Assembly: GCA_014905825.1 (NCBI GenBank) | Contig: JACGCN010000128.1 | Coordinates: forward strand, 1-31,936 | Direction: 5' to 3' | From: Lyophyllum atratum | Taxonomy: Eukaryota > Basidiomycota > Agaricomycetes > Agaricales > Lyophyllaceae | Length of the DNA stretch: 31,936 nt | Translations under genes and position numbers: made by a program | The notes under the pieces: generated by a model | Seen by the model: the letters and a program-made list of their open reading frames with translations, nothing else | The model's database searches: none | What the model was told of the DNA's origin: nothing | In this document: one piece after another, positions 11,792-25,654 of the stretch | Layout of the letters: every line of letters begins with the position of its first letter | How positions within the stretch are numbered: the first letter of the stretch is position 1

Positions 11792-13344
11792 ATGAATCCT
11801 ACCGACGCCTTCCTCATCCACATGGTCGGGTACCACTATCTGCAGAACATTACGAGGCTCGTGAGCACGACGTTTCTCTATGGTACGCGCTCCAGCCTTC
11901 GCTTGAAATTCCAGACTTACTGACCTCATTCAGGCGCTGCTGTGTTACTATTCGCATTCTCAACATCGATTCTCTTGTGTGTCCCGTGTCTTCTCGTGGA
12001 GACTCGCGTCTAATCTCCGTGCCTAACGTCTGCAGGAAACGTGGCCTGAAGTCGCGGCCGACGATCATGATGTTCACGGCAACCCTTACCAGCTTCTTGC
12101 TTCTCACAGCCAACTGGATCTGCATCGTGTCCATCGTGGTGTCGGAGATACGGCTCACTCTCATCAAGCTCGACGAGAACACATTCAACGGCACAACCAT
12201 GGCGCAAGTCGACACGGACACGTATCCCTTCCGCGTTGCCGAGGTCTGGGCACAGCAGTTGCTGGTATGTGCTTCACCGAGGCGTCCTGGGAAGACTCAC
12301 CTAACGTCGCGCTTCTAAGCTTATACTGAGTGACAGTGTAGTTGTATGGAGAGCGTGGGCGCTTTTCCAAGACAACATATGGGTTCAGATGGGTCTCAGC
12401 CTTCTATTACTCGGCGCAAGCGGTAAGTCCCCAGGCCTCATATCCTCCGAATGTGATCAAGCGCCTTAACCTCTCCTTCGGCCCCAGGCGCCAACTTCGC
12501 ATTCATTGCTCTGATATCGTCGGATATCTGGGTATTCATTGTCAGCTCTATCTACAAAGCGAGCCCCGTCACCCTCGTATTCAACTCGTTTATGGCGCTG
12601 TCGTTCGCGACGAATGCTATCGCCACGATGTTGATCGTTTACAAGATTTGGTTCGTTCCCTTATTCTGATCACGTCTACATTCCCTCATCGATCTTCTTC
12701 TTCTTCTTCTTCTTCTTCTTCGCACAGGGCCCATCAAAAGTCCCGCAACGTACTCGAACTCCACAACACGCAGTCTTCGGTCCAGAAGATCCTAATCATA
12801 ATCGTAGAATCCGGCCTCGTGTTCCTAGCGCTTCAGGTGCGCATACATACCAATAATCCCAACTCACGCTCATCTCATCCCACGACAGCTAGCCAACCTC
12901 ATCTCGAACTTCGCACCTTTCGAGCGCTACTCCCCCGCGGACTTTTTCCAAACCGCCATTTTCGTGATATACACGGCGTTCGCGGTATGTGCCCCGTCCC
13001 AGCCTTTTTGCATTGTTACTACACCCTGACCCGCGCCGTGGTAGGGAATATACCCATCCATGGTCGTGTACCTCGTCGCCCAGCAACGCTCAATGGTGGA
13101 GACGTTTGGTCTCGTTACATCCGCCCGGAAACACAGCATGGCTCGCTCTAGGTCCGAGAGGGTACCCGATCGGCCGGCCACTCTGGGACATCTCTCATTC
13201 GTGCGCGCCTCTCGAGACGAGAGTACACTTAGCCAGGTTTCGCGGGATACCCCAAGCGGGTGCGGTCGAGATTCGGAGGAAACAGAGAAGGATAAGACGA
13301 GGAGAAGCTCGCACGAGCAGTGCGTGGAGGCTGACATGGTTTAA
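11792..13344 (+). CDS. Seven-helix membrane protein of an expanded mushroom family
   Basis: Eight exons (11792-11882, 11934-11976, 12036-12264, 12320-12422, 12488-12650, 12728-12836, 12889-12984, 13045-13344) sum to 1134 nt, a 377-residue protein with no frame slip. The start MNPTDAFLIHMVGYHYLQNI precedes hydrophobic helices in the order: FLYGAAVLLFAFSTSILL; FTATLTSFLLLTANWICIVS; LILSDSVVVWRAWALF, continuing into MGLSLLLLGAS; NFAFIALISSDIWVFIV; LVFNSFMALSFATNAIATM; KILIIIVESGLVFLALQ; TAIFVIYTAFAGIYPSMVVY. The SDSVVVWRAWAL signature and the order of helices match a large, functionally uncharacterised, receptor-like family in Agaricomycetes. The C-terminal ~85 residues are charged and probably cytosolic. 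Intron 12651-12727 carries a TTC microsatellite as its pyrimidine tract. A receptor-like role is inference only. Confidence 0.85.
12693..12720 (+). repeat. (TCT)n microsatellite in intron 5
   Basis: About nine perfect TCT units lie just upstream of the CACAG acceptor of the intron 12651-12727. The run doubles as the polypyrimidine tract. Length variation here could alter splicing efficiency but not the reading frame. Confidence 0.95.
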
Positions 13345-13728
13345 ATTCGTGGAGGAGGTTAGAGTGCGTTTATTTCGACTTCTTCGTCGAGAATCACACC
13401 CTAAAGAGAGGATCTCCTAGATTCCCACACCGTGCGAGTTAACGCCAGTATGAAGGCTTCCCTCGCAAACCGCATTGGGCCCGTTACAAAAGTGGAACAT
13501 TGTTTCACTTGGTGTAGTATCATCTGTAGTCGGGAAAAAGAAGAGCGGCAAGCTAATCCTAGCACCCAGAAGTGAACCACGTCATGCGAGGTAGATATCC
13601 AGTTAATCTCCCTCTATTGTAATGGCGCCTGCCTCTGCTACTATAGAGGACTGTTCTGAATCGATCAATGCGACGTGTCCATTGCAACAAATGTTGTCAT
13701 AATTCTGCCGCGGCCGCCCGAGAGATAT
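13345..13728. other. Convergent intergenic spacer
   Basis: This 384 bp spacer lies between the 3' ends of the seven-helix protein gene (+) and the kinase gene (-). Nothing recognisable is coded here. It should contain both 3' untranslated regions. Confidence 0.5.
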
Positions 13729-16437
13729 TCAAGCTAGTAGCGTGGGCTCCTCGACATCAGGTTGGAATCGCAGTCTAGCCACCAATATGGTTTTGCTTTG
13801 GTTCCCTCCTGTCGAGACTGTGCGTGCGTAACGCTGTCCTGGGATGTCATCGTCCTCCAAGGGAATCGTAAAAGATCCCCACGGTTCTTCATTACCAGGA
13901 GAAGAAAACACGTCGAAATAGCCCTAGGTGGCGAGTCCGTTAAGAATACCAGCGGAGGCAGCGAAGGGAAGGCAAAACCTGTTCGTCTAAGTGGCCATGG
14001 TTGACGAGAAGAGCATAGTTCTGCGCTGTAAGCGTTTCAACGACTGCATGTGAATGGTTTTGAGACTTTATTCCGACCGTGATCTGAAAAATGACTAACT
14101 TAACATAAGGTCCTCCTTTTGTAGTGCATGTTCACTCCCGAATTCGCGTAGGATCGACTGCCAATGGTCCCTTAACCACTGCTTGCAAGCCTTGGAATCG
14201 TCGATATAATTATGGGTAGTTTTCTCTGCACATAGAAAGGCCGTGCGCGCCCCAGACAGCGAAAAAGTATGCCTTCGCTTGACGCGATCTCTGGCATAAA
14301 AAAGATGAGGAGATCAGCAATCGAGTATTAAGTTTGATTGAATTGTTCTACAACGGCCGTCCGTCCCCGGAGACATGAACTTCGAAAAAGCTTTGATTCC
14401 CTTACGAACGAGGTTCGTGTCACGTTCCTGACGACGGGCGATCGAAACACGTCCGAAGTGAGATATCCCATGCATCTCCTTCAACCTACCACCAGAGGAT
14501 GATCCTGGATTGATCGAGTTGAACAATTTGACAAGTGGCCGTCACGAGTAAGATAGCCGATATCTCCCAATGCAGCATCGCCTGGTGTCCAGAGAGGGAC
14601 GTTAACTACGATGTGGTATCAGCTCTCGGAATCTAGCTTCACGCAGTCTGGACTTACCCGAACGAGGAAATTCATGAGAAAGGCATACGCGGTATGTAAA
14701 TTCGAAGTCCTTGTCGACGATGTCCTGACGGACTTTGATAGTCTCGGCGTCATTCATTATGCTTGAAGGTGGTTGCGTATCGTCATCGGCTGTATCAAAC
14801 AGACGTAGAGCATTATGCAAGGGTGATGCTATGTCACTTTCGTCGTCGAAAACGACGTCTGAAAGAGATTCAAGCTTTGGGAGCACAGTAATGGACGGAG
14901 TGGAGTATTGCGCGTGGGGAGATGAAGGAGATCCGAAAGGTCTTCACTATCTAAGACGAAAATAAGGTATTTTAGCTTTCATCTGGATGTTGACAAACCG
15001 GGGCTGAATTGCAGTGATGAAGCGAGATGGTCGATGTAGGTGTTTGGTTCAGAAACGGTTATGCGAGGCGATGCGAGGACCGGAGTAGTTGAGACGCGGA
15101 CTTGGGCCCTGATTACTTCCAATGATAGGACTAGCTTCTTGAAAGACGGTCTCTCAGAAGGCGCCTGGTGCCATATCGATGGTAGGAATTCCTCAAGCCC
15201 GAGCCAGCGGACCAGACTTTCCGGATAAGGGGGCCGACCTTGCTCATCTACGAAGAAGGCTGAGTCGTATGTTGTAAGAAGACTGCCTCTATCCACTTAT
15301 GACGTGTTCTTTCACGGCATCATCATTCATCGTTGGCCAGGGAATACTACCCATGGTCAATATCTCAACACAGCACATCGCAAAGGCATAAACATCGCTT
15401 TTCTTGCTTAGTAGAGAGCGGCCGCCCATTAACTCTGGAGCCTGCCATCTCACTGCGTCTAGAATATCTCCGTTCATGGATAAATCTCGCAATCATATTG
15501 GCAACTAGACACGTACGATTGGGGAGCGGGTTTCCTTGCCTTATATCGGCCTTCCACTTGCTTTGGCCAAAGTCCGAAACGACACATCGCAGATCCTCGC
15601 CTAAGAGGACATTCGCCGCCTGTAAGCACGTCGACATGAATTCGAGATTATGGAGATAGAAGTGAGGAACCCTCCACCTTGAGGTCTCCGTGAAATACAC
15701 CACTTTCGTGGAGGTAACTCATCCCCTCAGCGATATCACGAATCATCCTAAGGTGGTTCACCTTTTCCTTCATCGTCATAGCTGCAGCGACCCCGTCCCC
15801 TGCTTCCCTATAGCGTTGCACTTCCCAATCTACCCGCTTCAGGTAGTCAGTCACACTCCCATGTTTCATGAGAGGGCTGACCAGGAACCAAGGCATGGGG
15901 CCCTCAGCGCTGCTAGCACCGTGCATCTCCAACACGTATCTGTGGGTCAGCATCTTCCAAATGTTAATCTCGTTCACAAATGACTCGTGGGAAGTATGAA
16001 CTTCGAGGACCTTGACTGCTACAGAACGCCTATCCCACGAGCCGCGATAAACAGTAGAGAAAAAAACCGCGGCCGATCAGCTCGTAGAGGTCGACTACGA
16101 ATCTAAAAACTTTGGGTTACGTCACTACAACCGCTGGGTAGAGAGCTTACTTGTTGATTGTCCAACTAGGAATGACAGGCAGCACACCCACGTAGGCGCT
16201 TTGAAGCGCTCGAAGTTCCTTTTGAATGGATGCGCGATCCAGGAGGCCAAGCTCCCTTGCTTCGGGCCCGTCGACTGGCCAGGTCGACGACCTGCGTGGC
16301 GAAGGAAGCGAAGTTGAAAGCCTTTTGAACACGTGATGTGATCTAAGTTGCTCCAGAGTCCGTTGAAGTTCATTGGAAGGACTTTCCGATAGACCTGTTC
16401 CCGCCCCTCGCCAACATCGCCGAATCGTCTTCTGCGC
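13729..16437 (-). CDS. Tyrosine-kinase-like protein kinase fused to a mushroom-specific C-terminal domain
   Basis: Exons supported by splice sites: about 16437-16151, 16102-15678, 15619-15517, 15458-15297, 15238-14995, 14941-14658, 14605-about 14345, about 14290-14100, 14043-13979, 13923-13729. Kinase motifs in order: VVDLYELIGRGFFSTVYRG (glycine loop), VAVKVLE (ATP lysine), HGDLK at 15692-15678 continuing after an intron as AANVLL, DFG at 15574-15566, AVRWQAPELM, SDVYAFAM and RPSF. All catalytic residues are present. The C-terminal half carries VPLWTPGDAALGDIGYL, KLFNSINPG, GIKAF, TFSLSGARTAFLCAEKTT, WLRDHWQSILREFG, QKEDLML and YALLVNHGHLDEQGYFDVF, a module I know only from Agaricomycete proteins of unknown function. 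One-base slips occur at A7 16060-16066 and at AA 14533-14534. The N-terminus and the 14290-14350 junction are unresolved. Confidence 0.8.
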
Positions 16438-17872
16438 CGGCGCGGGATATCAGGCCCCGTACCTAGCCTGTGCCCACACGCGACTCTAAGATCTGTCTGT
16501 CAACTTGCTTGGGCACTCCGACGGTTTTCTTCTTACATCTACGTCCTATCTCGATCTCGACCTGGCGAAGAGTCTAGCAACATCCTCGGTCAGAACATCA
16601 ATTAGACAAGGTCCTAGGGGCCCTCGATCTTCCTCGTAGCTTCCTTCGTTGTGGTTGACCAGACGAACTCCGGCTTACAACAAGAGATAACCCTAGGCCC
16701 TGTTTGCGGACGATCTCACCAACTCTAACTAGTGCACCGTGCCCACACATAGTTCCAAAATCTCGATAGATAACAAGCATTGGGGGGTGACACAGATGCA
16801 AGGGCGCCACTGGCAGGCAGACGGAGATGCAAGGGATGAGTGGCGCGGCAAACTAAAGGCACGCGACGCGGACAGTGGAACTAGGCAGATGTTTCGCATA
16901 TATTGCGCTAACATGAGGTGAGCATTTCCGTGCTAACTTTCCCCCGTCGTTCATTCAACGTATGGTGATGGAAGAGATGGGTTAGTTCGGGTTCAGGCGC
17001 CGTTGAATAAAGCTCGGCCTCAGCAACGACTCCTTCCCGGCCGACGACCTCTAATCATGGGAGCTGTCTGCGGCAAGAAGTTAGGGAGACGATGTGCCTA
17101 TATACCAACATGTCCGAGGGATACACTCATGTAGGTCGTCGCGTTAGGTGAGTCTACCTCACTATGGTCTTGCTGAGCAATTCGCATTCTTATCGCTTGA
17201 ACGAGATTTTGCACACCGAACTCTTGAGATATCAGATGTATCGAACCTCATGCTACTTTTACTCGTTCCGAACGAGGCATTCCGTCTTTGTAGCCTGTGC
17301 TTGCAATCAGCAGTGATTCACTTGTCTAGGTCAGGTCTGCGAGAGGAATGACCTCCGGTCACTAGCACCGCGAACTCAGGTAGCACGAGGGGAAACTCAT
17401 TCCATGTCAGCAGGTACGACGACCATTATATACCATACCCGTTGCCTCAGCTGTAATGCCTCTTGGTCCTTCCATACGGGGTACACTCATGCTGTGGTAT
17501 CGTCTGCACTTCACGCCCGTTCAGTCTAATCCGTTCCGTTGTCGTTCTCACAGCCTCACGCGCTGTTCCGTGTTTATATATATACCTCTCAGTGAGTTCC
17601 GCTGCCTCCAATCATTCGGTAACTGGTCTGTGTTGATATAGTTCCCGATTCAGCTGGTAGTGGACTTTGTGGTTGAGTCTTGACGACCGAGACGGCGGGT
17701 GGGGATAGGTGGCTAGAAGGAGACTCGGTGGCTGTGCGTTATGAGCTCTGTTCCTCGACTCGTTGCATTAATGCTACAAGTGTCATCCACATCTTGCGTA
17801 TGTTGGCCGTGTTCCTGTACACTCAAGCTGAGAAATACCATGCTAAGTTTCTCGTCTACTGTCAATTTTCCA
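16438..17872. other. No recognisable gene; TATA-rich stretch near 17572
   Basis: Only short frames without motifs are present (16598-16810 (-), 17148-17351 (+), 17680-17976 (+) and others). The upstream exon or exons of the kinase may lie in 16440-16700, but I could not connect one. A TTTATATATATATACC string at 17573-17588 looks like a core promoter element, with no clear gene attached. Confidence 0.35.
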
Positions 17873-18711
17873 TCATGACTTCAATCTCGGCGTTCGAACC
17901 CGTCCCTGATCCGAAGAACCCCTCACGTGCATATACTTCCCAACAAGAAAGTAAATCGGCTGGTGGAACTGCATGAGCCTGCACATTGAGTCCGAGATAC
18001 ATGATATATCATCAGTATTTGATAGTAGATACGTGAACCGGATGTACATGCCTTCAGCCAGCTGACGACAAGCTTTGCTTGCGTTGGCGATATCCAGGGC
18101 GCGGAATGCTGCTCTACATACCGAAGTGTCTTCCAGACGACGGAGGGATGGTAATCGTTTTTCGTTCACGGAAAAGAAACGTATATGCGTATAAGCTTGA
18201 GGACTCCCAAACGGAGTCGAAGCGAGACCATAGTCAGGAGCAGCATCCAGGAAGTATGCCTCGGCGGATAAATAGCGCTTAAAAACGGATAATGCACAGG
18301 AAAGCAGCATATGATGCGAGTTTTCAAATCCGGGAGGTGATTGTGATAGGTGTTCCGCCCAACAGTGAAACGCATATATATGTAGATAACTAGAAGAGTC
18401 AGACTCCACAAACCAAACATGATTAACTGTAACGGAACTCACTGTAGGGCCTGGGGTGGCGGACGCCTAGTCAGTTTTCTGATGCAGCAATGGGCAAGGC
18501 GAGCATTGAGATCAGACGAAGGGATAAAAAATTCTCCCCATCGACCCGGGTCATCCATATATCTTGCAAGGTGTCCTCGAGTTGTCTCATCCTCCATCAC
18601 TGACTCATCATTCCACATTGCGACGCAGTAGTCAAAGAGCTTAAACCACTTCTGCCCAACGTGACCGCTGTCTTTGAAGAAGAATTGCGTCAAATGGCGG
18701 GCAATCTGCAT
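17873..18711 (-). CDS. NLR winged-helix-like C-terminal region, probable continuation of the upstream NACHT gene
   Basis: Two exons (18711-18443 and 18389-17873) join cleanly through a 53 nt GTGAGT...CTAG intron. The product includes HLARYMDDPGRWGEFFIPSS followed by DLNARLAHCCIRKL. This resembles the segment that follows the winged helix in fungal NACHT NLRs (HxSFxDFLxDPxRSGxFF...LAxxCL). Next comes YLHIYAFHCWAEHL, comparable to the YACxxWxxHL motif of the same proteins. The ATG at 18711 has an in-frame stop about 30 nt upstream. A neighbouring open frame (19085-18690, minus) ends one base out of phase with it, so the real protein probably starts further upstream and may belong to the same gene as the NACHT module at 19470. 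Similarity is at motif level only. Confidence 0.45.
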
Positions 18712-19469
18712 CTTTGATGCGGGAATGGCGCGATTCTCCTACTAGGAAGAGCGGTCTTCTCAGGAGCATTGCCGAAATCCCTTGAAACGAAGAAAGCGTC
18801 ATCATGTGACTGCGGATACAGGTATGGTTTGTGAGTGATGTCGAGAAAGTGGAAAAATCTGTGGATGATGTCGTCTGGTGATGGAACAATGGTCTGGAGG
18901 CGAACTTTGTTCAGAGCTCCATTGTTTTGGCAGTTGGAGAATAACGCACCTTCACTTGGCGTAGGACAGAATGCAACAACCCGGGAAACCTCTGCATCTT
19001 CATCTGGACAGTCAGTGATCCAGAAGTGTACATATCGTTTCCACATGGCAATTCGCTGTACTTTTGAAAAGATCCAAGAAAACATGTTTATCCTTCGTTC
19101 TCATGAAATGACTTTCGAACATGTTTGTGGTACGGATGACGGATTCAGCACGCTGAGTCCAACACAATGGAGGTCAGTACTTGCCGTCTTTTTGTCACGT
19201 ATGAAAAAAATCCGTACGATGCTGGACCCAGATTTGGTCATAGTAATTCCATGAACCTCGCGCAACATCCGCATGGCACTGCTCACTGACTAGGTGGAAC
19301 TTTCCACTACGACCCTCTTCGAACAAAAAAATCGCCTAGAGATGCGTGGAAAGGGCGAAATACGGGACCCAGTCCCGGCATTCGGGGTCGGGTCGAATGT
19401 GGAATAACGAGTGTAAACCCCGTAGAGTCCGAGAGGCTACTCCTTGACGCAAGTCGAGAATCACTTCTA
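18712..19469 (-). other. Possible linker of a split NLR gene
   Basis: Minus-strand frames 19286-19101 and 19085-18690 are open and protein-like (for example SPDDIIHRFFHFLDITHKPY), but they are in different phases and separated by stops. Their position between the NACHT module and the winged-helix-like tail suggests this is the middle of one NLR gene, broken by decay or by sequencing indels. No specific motif proves this. Confidence 0.3.
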
Positions 19470-20801
19470 TCACTCTATCTGGCGCTCATATCGGTCGGAG
19501 GCGTCCCTCAGCACTCGGCGACACATAACGGATTCCGTGACACGAAGATGTATCCCAAAGATCGCTTTTAGGAGATCAGTATGAGGACATGTTGAAAGGG
19601 CCCGGATATACAGCTTATCAAGCTCTGCAAACGGACTCTCGGACTCTGTGCCTCCAGTGATTTCGTTCAATCGATCGATCGGCGAATAGTGTTCTTCATC
19701 GACAAATTTGAGGACTGTAGAAGCATAGATGAAGTATCCTCCGGATTTATTGGCTACTGCGTCAATGGCGCTATTGGCCGGCCATGGTTCTCGGAGAAAT
19801 CGAAAATCGGATGCGTGTTTTCGTGCCTGCTGGATCTGGGCAAAACCATCGTGGAGATATCGACGAACATCCTCACGGGACCGATGGTCTCCGAGGAGAG
19901 AAAGTGTTCGCGGCGATAAGGATGTGATGGTGTCTTCGTCGAACGCCTCCTTGAGGTGAGCTTCGGGTCGACTTGCAAGCAGGAAATAGAATGGAAGGCG
20001 ATATTTGCGAACTAGATCCGCGACGTGAGATAACACAAGTCTCTGGTTATCGGTCCCCTGACACTCGTCGAGGCCATCGATGATGATCACGGATGGGGCC
20101 TTTGAATTTGTGGTACCAGGCATGCGAGCGGCAGCGTAAAACGGCTCACTAATTAAGGTACGGATTTGGACGGACGTAGATTTGTGTATGATGGACCGAT
20201 CGTGGTCAACTGCCCGTTGAATATGGTCTTTCAGTTCGGGTCTTGAGATGGCCAGTTGATATGCGATGGTCGTAAACAAGTATGTGATGGTATCGCGGCG
20301 GTGTGACCCTCGGAAGAAGAAAAAGCTCGCCGCCAACTGCCCGCGCTCAGCGCATGTCTCTGCAACCGTTTGCGCAATCGCGGATTTTCCGGCACCTGCA
20401 GGTCCGTGAAGCCACATAACTCTCGCGACCCCAGCCGACGATATTCTTGTTATCCATTGATCGACCTCTGTCAAGATAGGTTCACGAGTCCCAGGGTGAC
20501 ATTTCGGTGGAGGAAACCGTTCCTGGGAATCATAAGCCGCTCCAGCCGCATACGCCCTCAGCAGAGTATCGAGGCCTTCGGTTCCAACATCTCAACTTTG
20601 ACCGTATCAAAGCCTGAAAAGAGGTGCGCACCAGTTTCATTTGTAATTAATAGACATGCTTCCGCTTGAGTTATACGTATTGAAGTCTCCTTGCACGTCA
20701 TTGAATGTGCTGTGGCTGATATGCATGTTGTGAGCTTCGGTGAGATCTATGCTTGCCCCAGGCCTGATATGACGTTGATTAAAATGGGTAGAGTCGGACA
20801 T
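19470..20801 (-). CDS. NACHT-domain NLR-type NTPase
   Basis: Fungal NLRs are STAND ATPases used in non-self recognition and heterokaryon incompatibility. The main exon is open for 334 codons from 20474. It contains Walker A GPAGAGKSAIAQ (residues 24-31 of that frame), Walker B VIIIDGLDEC (129-138) and the sensor-like FLLASRPE (165-171), preceded by the usual pre-NACHT stretch FPPPKCHPGTREPILTEV. An N-terminal exon beginning MSDSTHFNQRH at 20801 carries HISHSTFNDVQGDFNTYNSS, typical of the segment ahead of NACHT in mushroom NLRs. The junction between the two (about 20590-20660) could not be resolved. The frame ends after LRDASDRYERQIE, shortly past the NACHT-associated helices, so no winged helix or repeat domain is attached in frame. 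The missing part may lie at 17873-18711. Confidence 0.8.
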
Positions 20802-21663
20802 ATTAGGACAGTGCTGGCTCAATAGTGAAGATGTCCTTGTCGAGGGATAGACGACGTGTCTGCAGAGTCCTGACTCGAGTTGCGTTGGAGCGCTAATACG
20901 CACGTGAATGGCATCTGTCACTGCTACCAGTGTCAGAGCGCTCAAATCACGAGGAAACATTCGACCAAAAACAACCCCCATGATACGACCCCCGTTTCGA
21001 TATGAGAGGTCTTCTGTCCCGGCCCATCAACTGAGAGACGATTTTGTACCTCAGTGAGATTCAGAAAGGTGTGATCAGATCGGATAGGGCAGAGTGGGCG
21101 AGGTATGATACGATCCGAAAAGGGTCAACAACATGCAGAACGAAGGAATATTCATGATCACCGTGCTAGTACTAGGTGATGCCTGGATAGATTGGGTGAG
21201 CGGGCACGGTGTAACGGCGCGAGACCAAGAGGATGTACATGTGGATAGGCTTGGATGGCTATGGCGTCGAGTCCGGTATAACTTGCCAGGGTTCGAAGCC
21301 AGAATCTTGCAACAGGGGAATCGTTATCTTATCTGATCCAGCATCCATCAGTGTCGAGTTTCAAACTTTGGTACATAGTAGACCCCAGATGACAAGAAGG
21401 AAAACGAGATAGACCAATCAATTCGACAACTGTGTGCCACCAATGTACCCCTAGCAGAATATAAACATGAAACCCTATGATACCCAACGAAATCTACGGC
21501 CCCATAATACATTCCTGGGCGGCGCGGCGCGATACTTCGCCACATAGATTGTCCTCCGATTAGACGGCGACAGTCATCCATCCATCCTAGATTCTGAGCC
21601 CTCATCGGCGATCCATTCCCGAAAACATGGACACCAGAGGACTTACAGTAACCACGAATAAGA
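20802..21663. other. Spacer between NLR start and GH47 stop
   Basis: Open frames here (21133-21336 (+), 21348-21779 (-)) have no motifs. The second is antisense to the last GH47 exon. GGTTCGAAGCC at 21293-21303 looks like a tRNA B-box, but the flanks do not fold as a T-arm. The NLR promoter should lie in this stretch. Confidence 0.4.
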
Positions 21664-23829
<2,166 letters not shown>

Positions 23830-25548
23830 GGTGGAGAAATGGGCTGGGCCCAGCGAGGGGCAGCTCAGCGCTAGATGGCGTTGACTCTGGAAGAAGCGGA
23901 GAGAGGGAGAAGGGCAGGATAGGCCGGCAGGGGAGGATGCCAGCAGATCTTTGAAATGATGTGATGCCAAGCCATGTGCTGACGAGAGAGGTTCAGGCAT
24001 CTGGCCATGGTGACATCGAGGGCTCGTGTGGATGGATGGCGGTATCGATTGAAGTTACACGTATCATCCGGAACGGTGAAGAAAGAAATTATGGGCGCGA
24101 TCTGGGAGGTGCAAAACCGAGGTCAGAAAGCGTGGGAACGTTTTTTCTGTCCGGACAAATTTCCCGAAATCGAGAATTTTCGGCACCTAGCCTCTGAAGG
24201 CATTATCGGGGGTCCTGATCTGGGTACCACTTGTTCATTTGGTTGACGCAAAAAACGGCTGAGATCAACTTACCTTTTGGGTCTATGTTTTGATTTAGAC
24301 CTCGTGGAATCATGCAGTCGCTATCTAACGTTTGACGCCGACCCTTTCGTGGAAGCTCTTCCGTTCATTGAAAATCTTGCTTCGAAGTACCAAGGAGTGG
24401 GTTCACCAGATATGGGGATCTGTCGTCATGAAGCCAATATTGAATTTCGCAAGATGGAGCGCAAAGGCTTGCCAGAATACTAACGAACAATGCCAACTCC
24501 TGTCAGTTGAGAGGGATTTCAGAACGATTGAGTCCACTATGATCGGGTTCTCCAAGGTGGCGAAGATGGTTGCTACGAAGAAAGGTGGACGAGTGTTGCT
24601 CGTCATGGTTGAGAGCAGGATAAGGATCGCCGGCCCGGGGGGTTGGGGAACAAGCAAGCACAATAACACTTTCTGAAGGCTGAAGTTCACCGACGACTTG
24701 CCGACAACAGTCGATTCTCTGTTCTCACTTTGACCCGTTATATGGTGTGATCTTCGAGGCTCCTTAGAATCATCCCGAAATTCTTAGACTCGACGCATAT
24801 CCAGGTCGCGAATATCCCGGCCACCGGAGATCACTCAAATAACCTAGAGCAGGGGTGACGATACGTTCAAACTTCATTCCAGCCGACTGCTCCCATCTCC
24901 CGGGTCCCCGCGCACTTCTACTCCTTCAAAACTTCCGACATGCCTTGTCTGGGTCCTGTCACGTATGCCTCGCGAGGTCGGTGCCCGAGAAACCCAGTCG
25001 GTATCCATGATGGGGAGGCGTAAAGTCTGGCTCCTGTCGCACGGTCCCGCGCTGCCTGTCCCTGTTCCTGGCAGCCCAAACAAAGCATTCTTCCCTTTTC
25101 GTTCCCAACCACATTACTTAACACCAGCCTCCGATCCGACACTGGGAAATTCAGGTGGGATGAGCGGTGGCCTCTGCTTGGGGCAAAGGTGCGATGAATA
25201 GTACGAAGAGAACCGTCGGGCGATATTCCCGGGTAGGTCGTTGGTGCGCAGGGATCGGGAGAAGGTCGACCAGGCTATGTCATGACTGACGACGATGGGG
25301 CTTCGCCGAAATACCCGTCTACTGGCTCTTCACCGGCTCGACTATTCCTCCGCCATTTTCTGCTTGATCCTCACCAGCACTTCGGCTCGTCGTTTCGATT
25401 ACTACTCACCGCGGCGGAGACCCACTGACATTCATGGAAAGGTCAACCCCTCGTCCTCTTCCCGTGGGGTCCCGCCAACCCTTGTACCTTCTTCTTGGCA
25501 CGGAGTCGAACAGGCTGGCGACTTCACTCTAGATGACTAGCACTGCAT
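23830..25548. other. Long region without a recognised gene
   Basis: Plus-strand frames at 23961-24246, 24277-24676 and 25295-25540 have no recognisable motif and no splice chain. The proximal part should hold the GH47 promoter. The stretch directly upstream of 25549 flanks the tRNA gene. Confidence 0.4.
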
Positions 25549-25654
25549 GGTGAGATGGCCGAGCGGTCCCAGGCGCCAGACTAAGGTACGTAATCCAAAA
25601 AAAGTGGAAACCTGTCATCTGGTCTCTCCGGAGGTTCGAATCCCCCTCTCATCA
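25549..25654 (+). tRNA. tRNA-Leu(AAG), intron-containing, with a shortened variable/T region
   Basis: The acceptor stem GGTGAGA (25549-25555) pairs with TCTCATC (25647-25653), followed by discriminator A. The A-box TGGCCGAGCGGT lies in place. The anticodon stem CCAGA (25576-25580) pairs with TCTGG (25618-25622). The loop CTAAGG gives anticodon AAG at 25583-25585. A ~30 nt intron (25587-25616, containing an A7 run) sits at the canonical position after base 37. The B-box GGTTCGAATCC is present. After TCTGG the sequence TCTCTCCGGAGG runs directly into TTCGAATCCCCC. Either the variable arm or the 5' half of the T-stem is therefore about six bases short. It is functional only if this is a sequencing deletion; otherwise it is a pseudo-tRNA. 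Confidence 0.85.

Noticed and set aside
12342..13151. 269-codon plus-strand open frame
   Set aside because: It overlaps exons and introns of the seven-helix protein in another phase. The spliced reading gives a perfect membrane protein, while this frame gives a Ser-rich product caused by the TTC microsatellite.
21293..21303. B-box-like GGTTCGAAGCC suggesting a tRNA
   Set aside because: The flanking bases do not form a T-stem, and no A-box or acceptor stem is found at the right distance.
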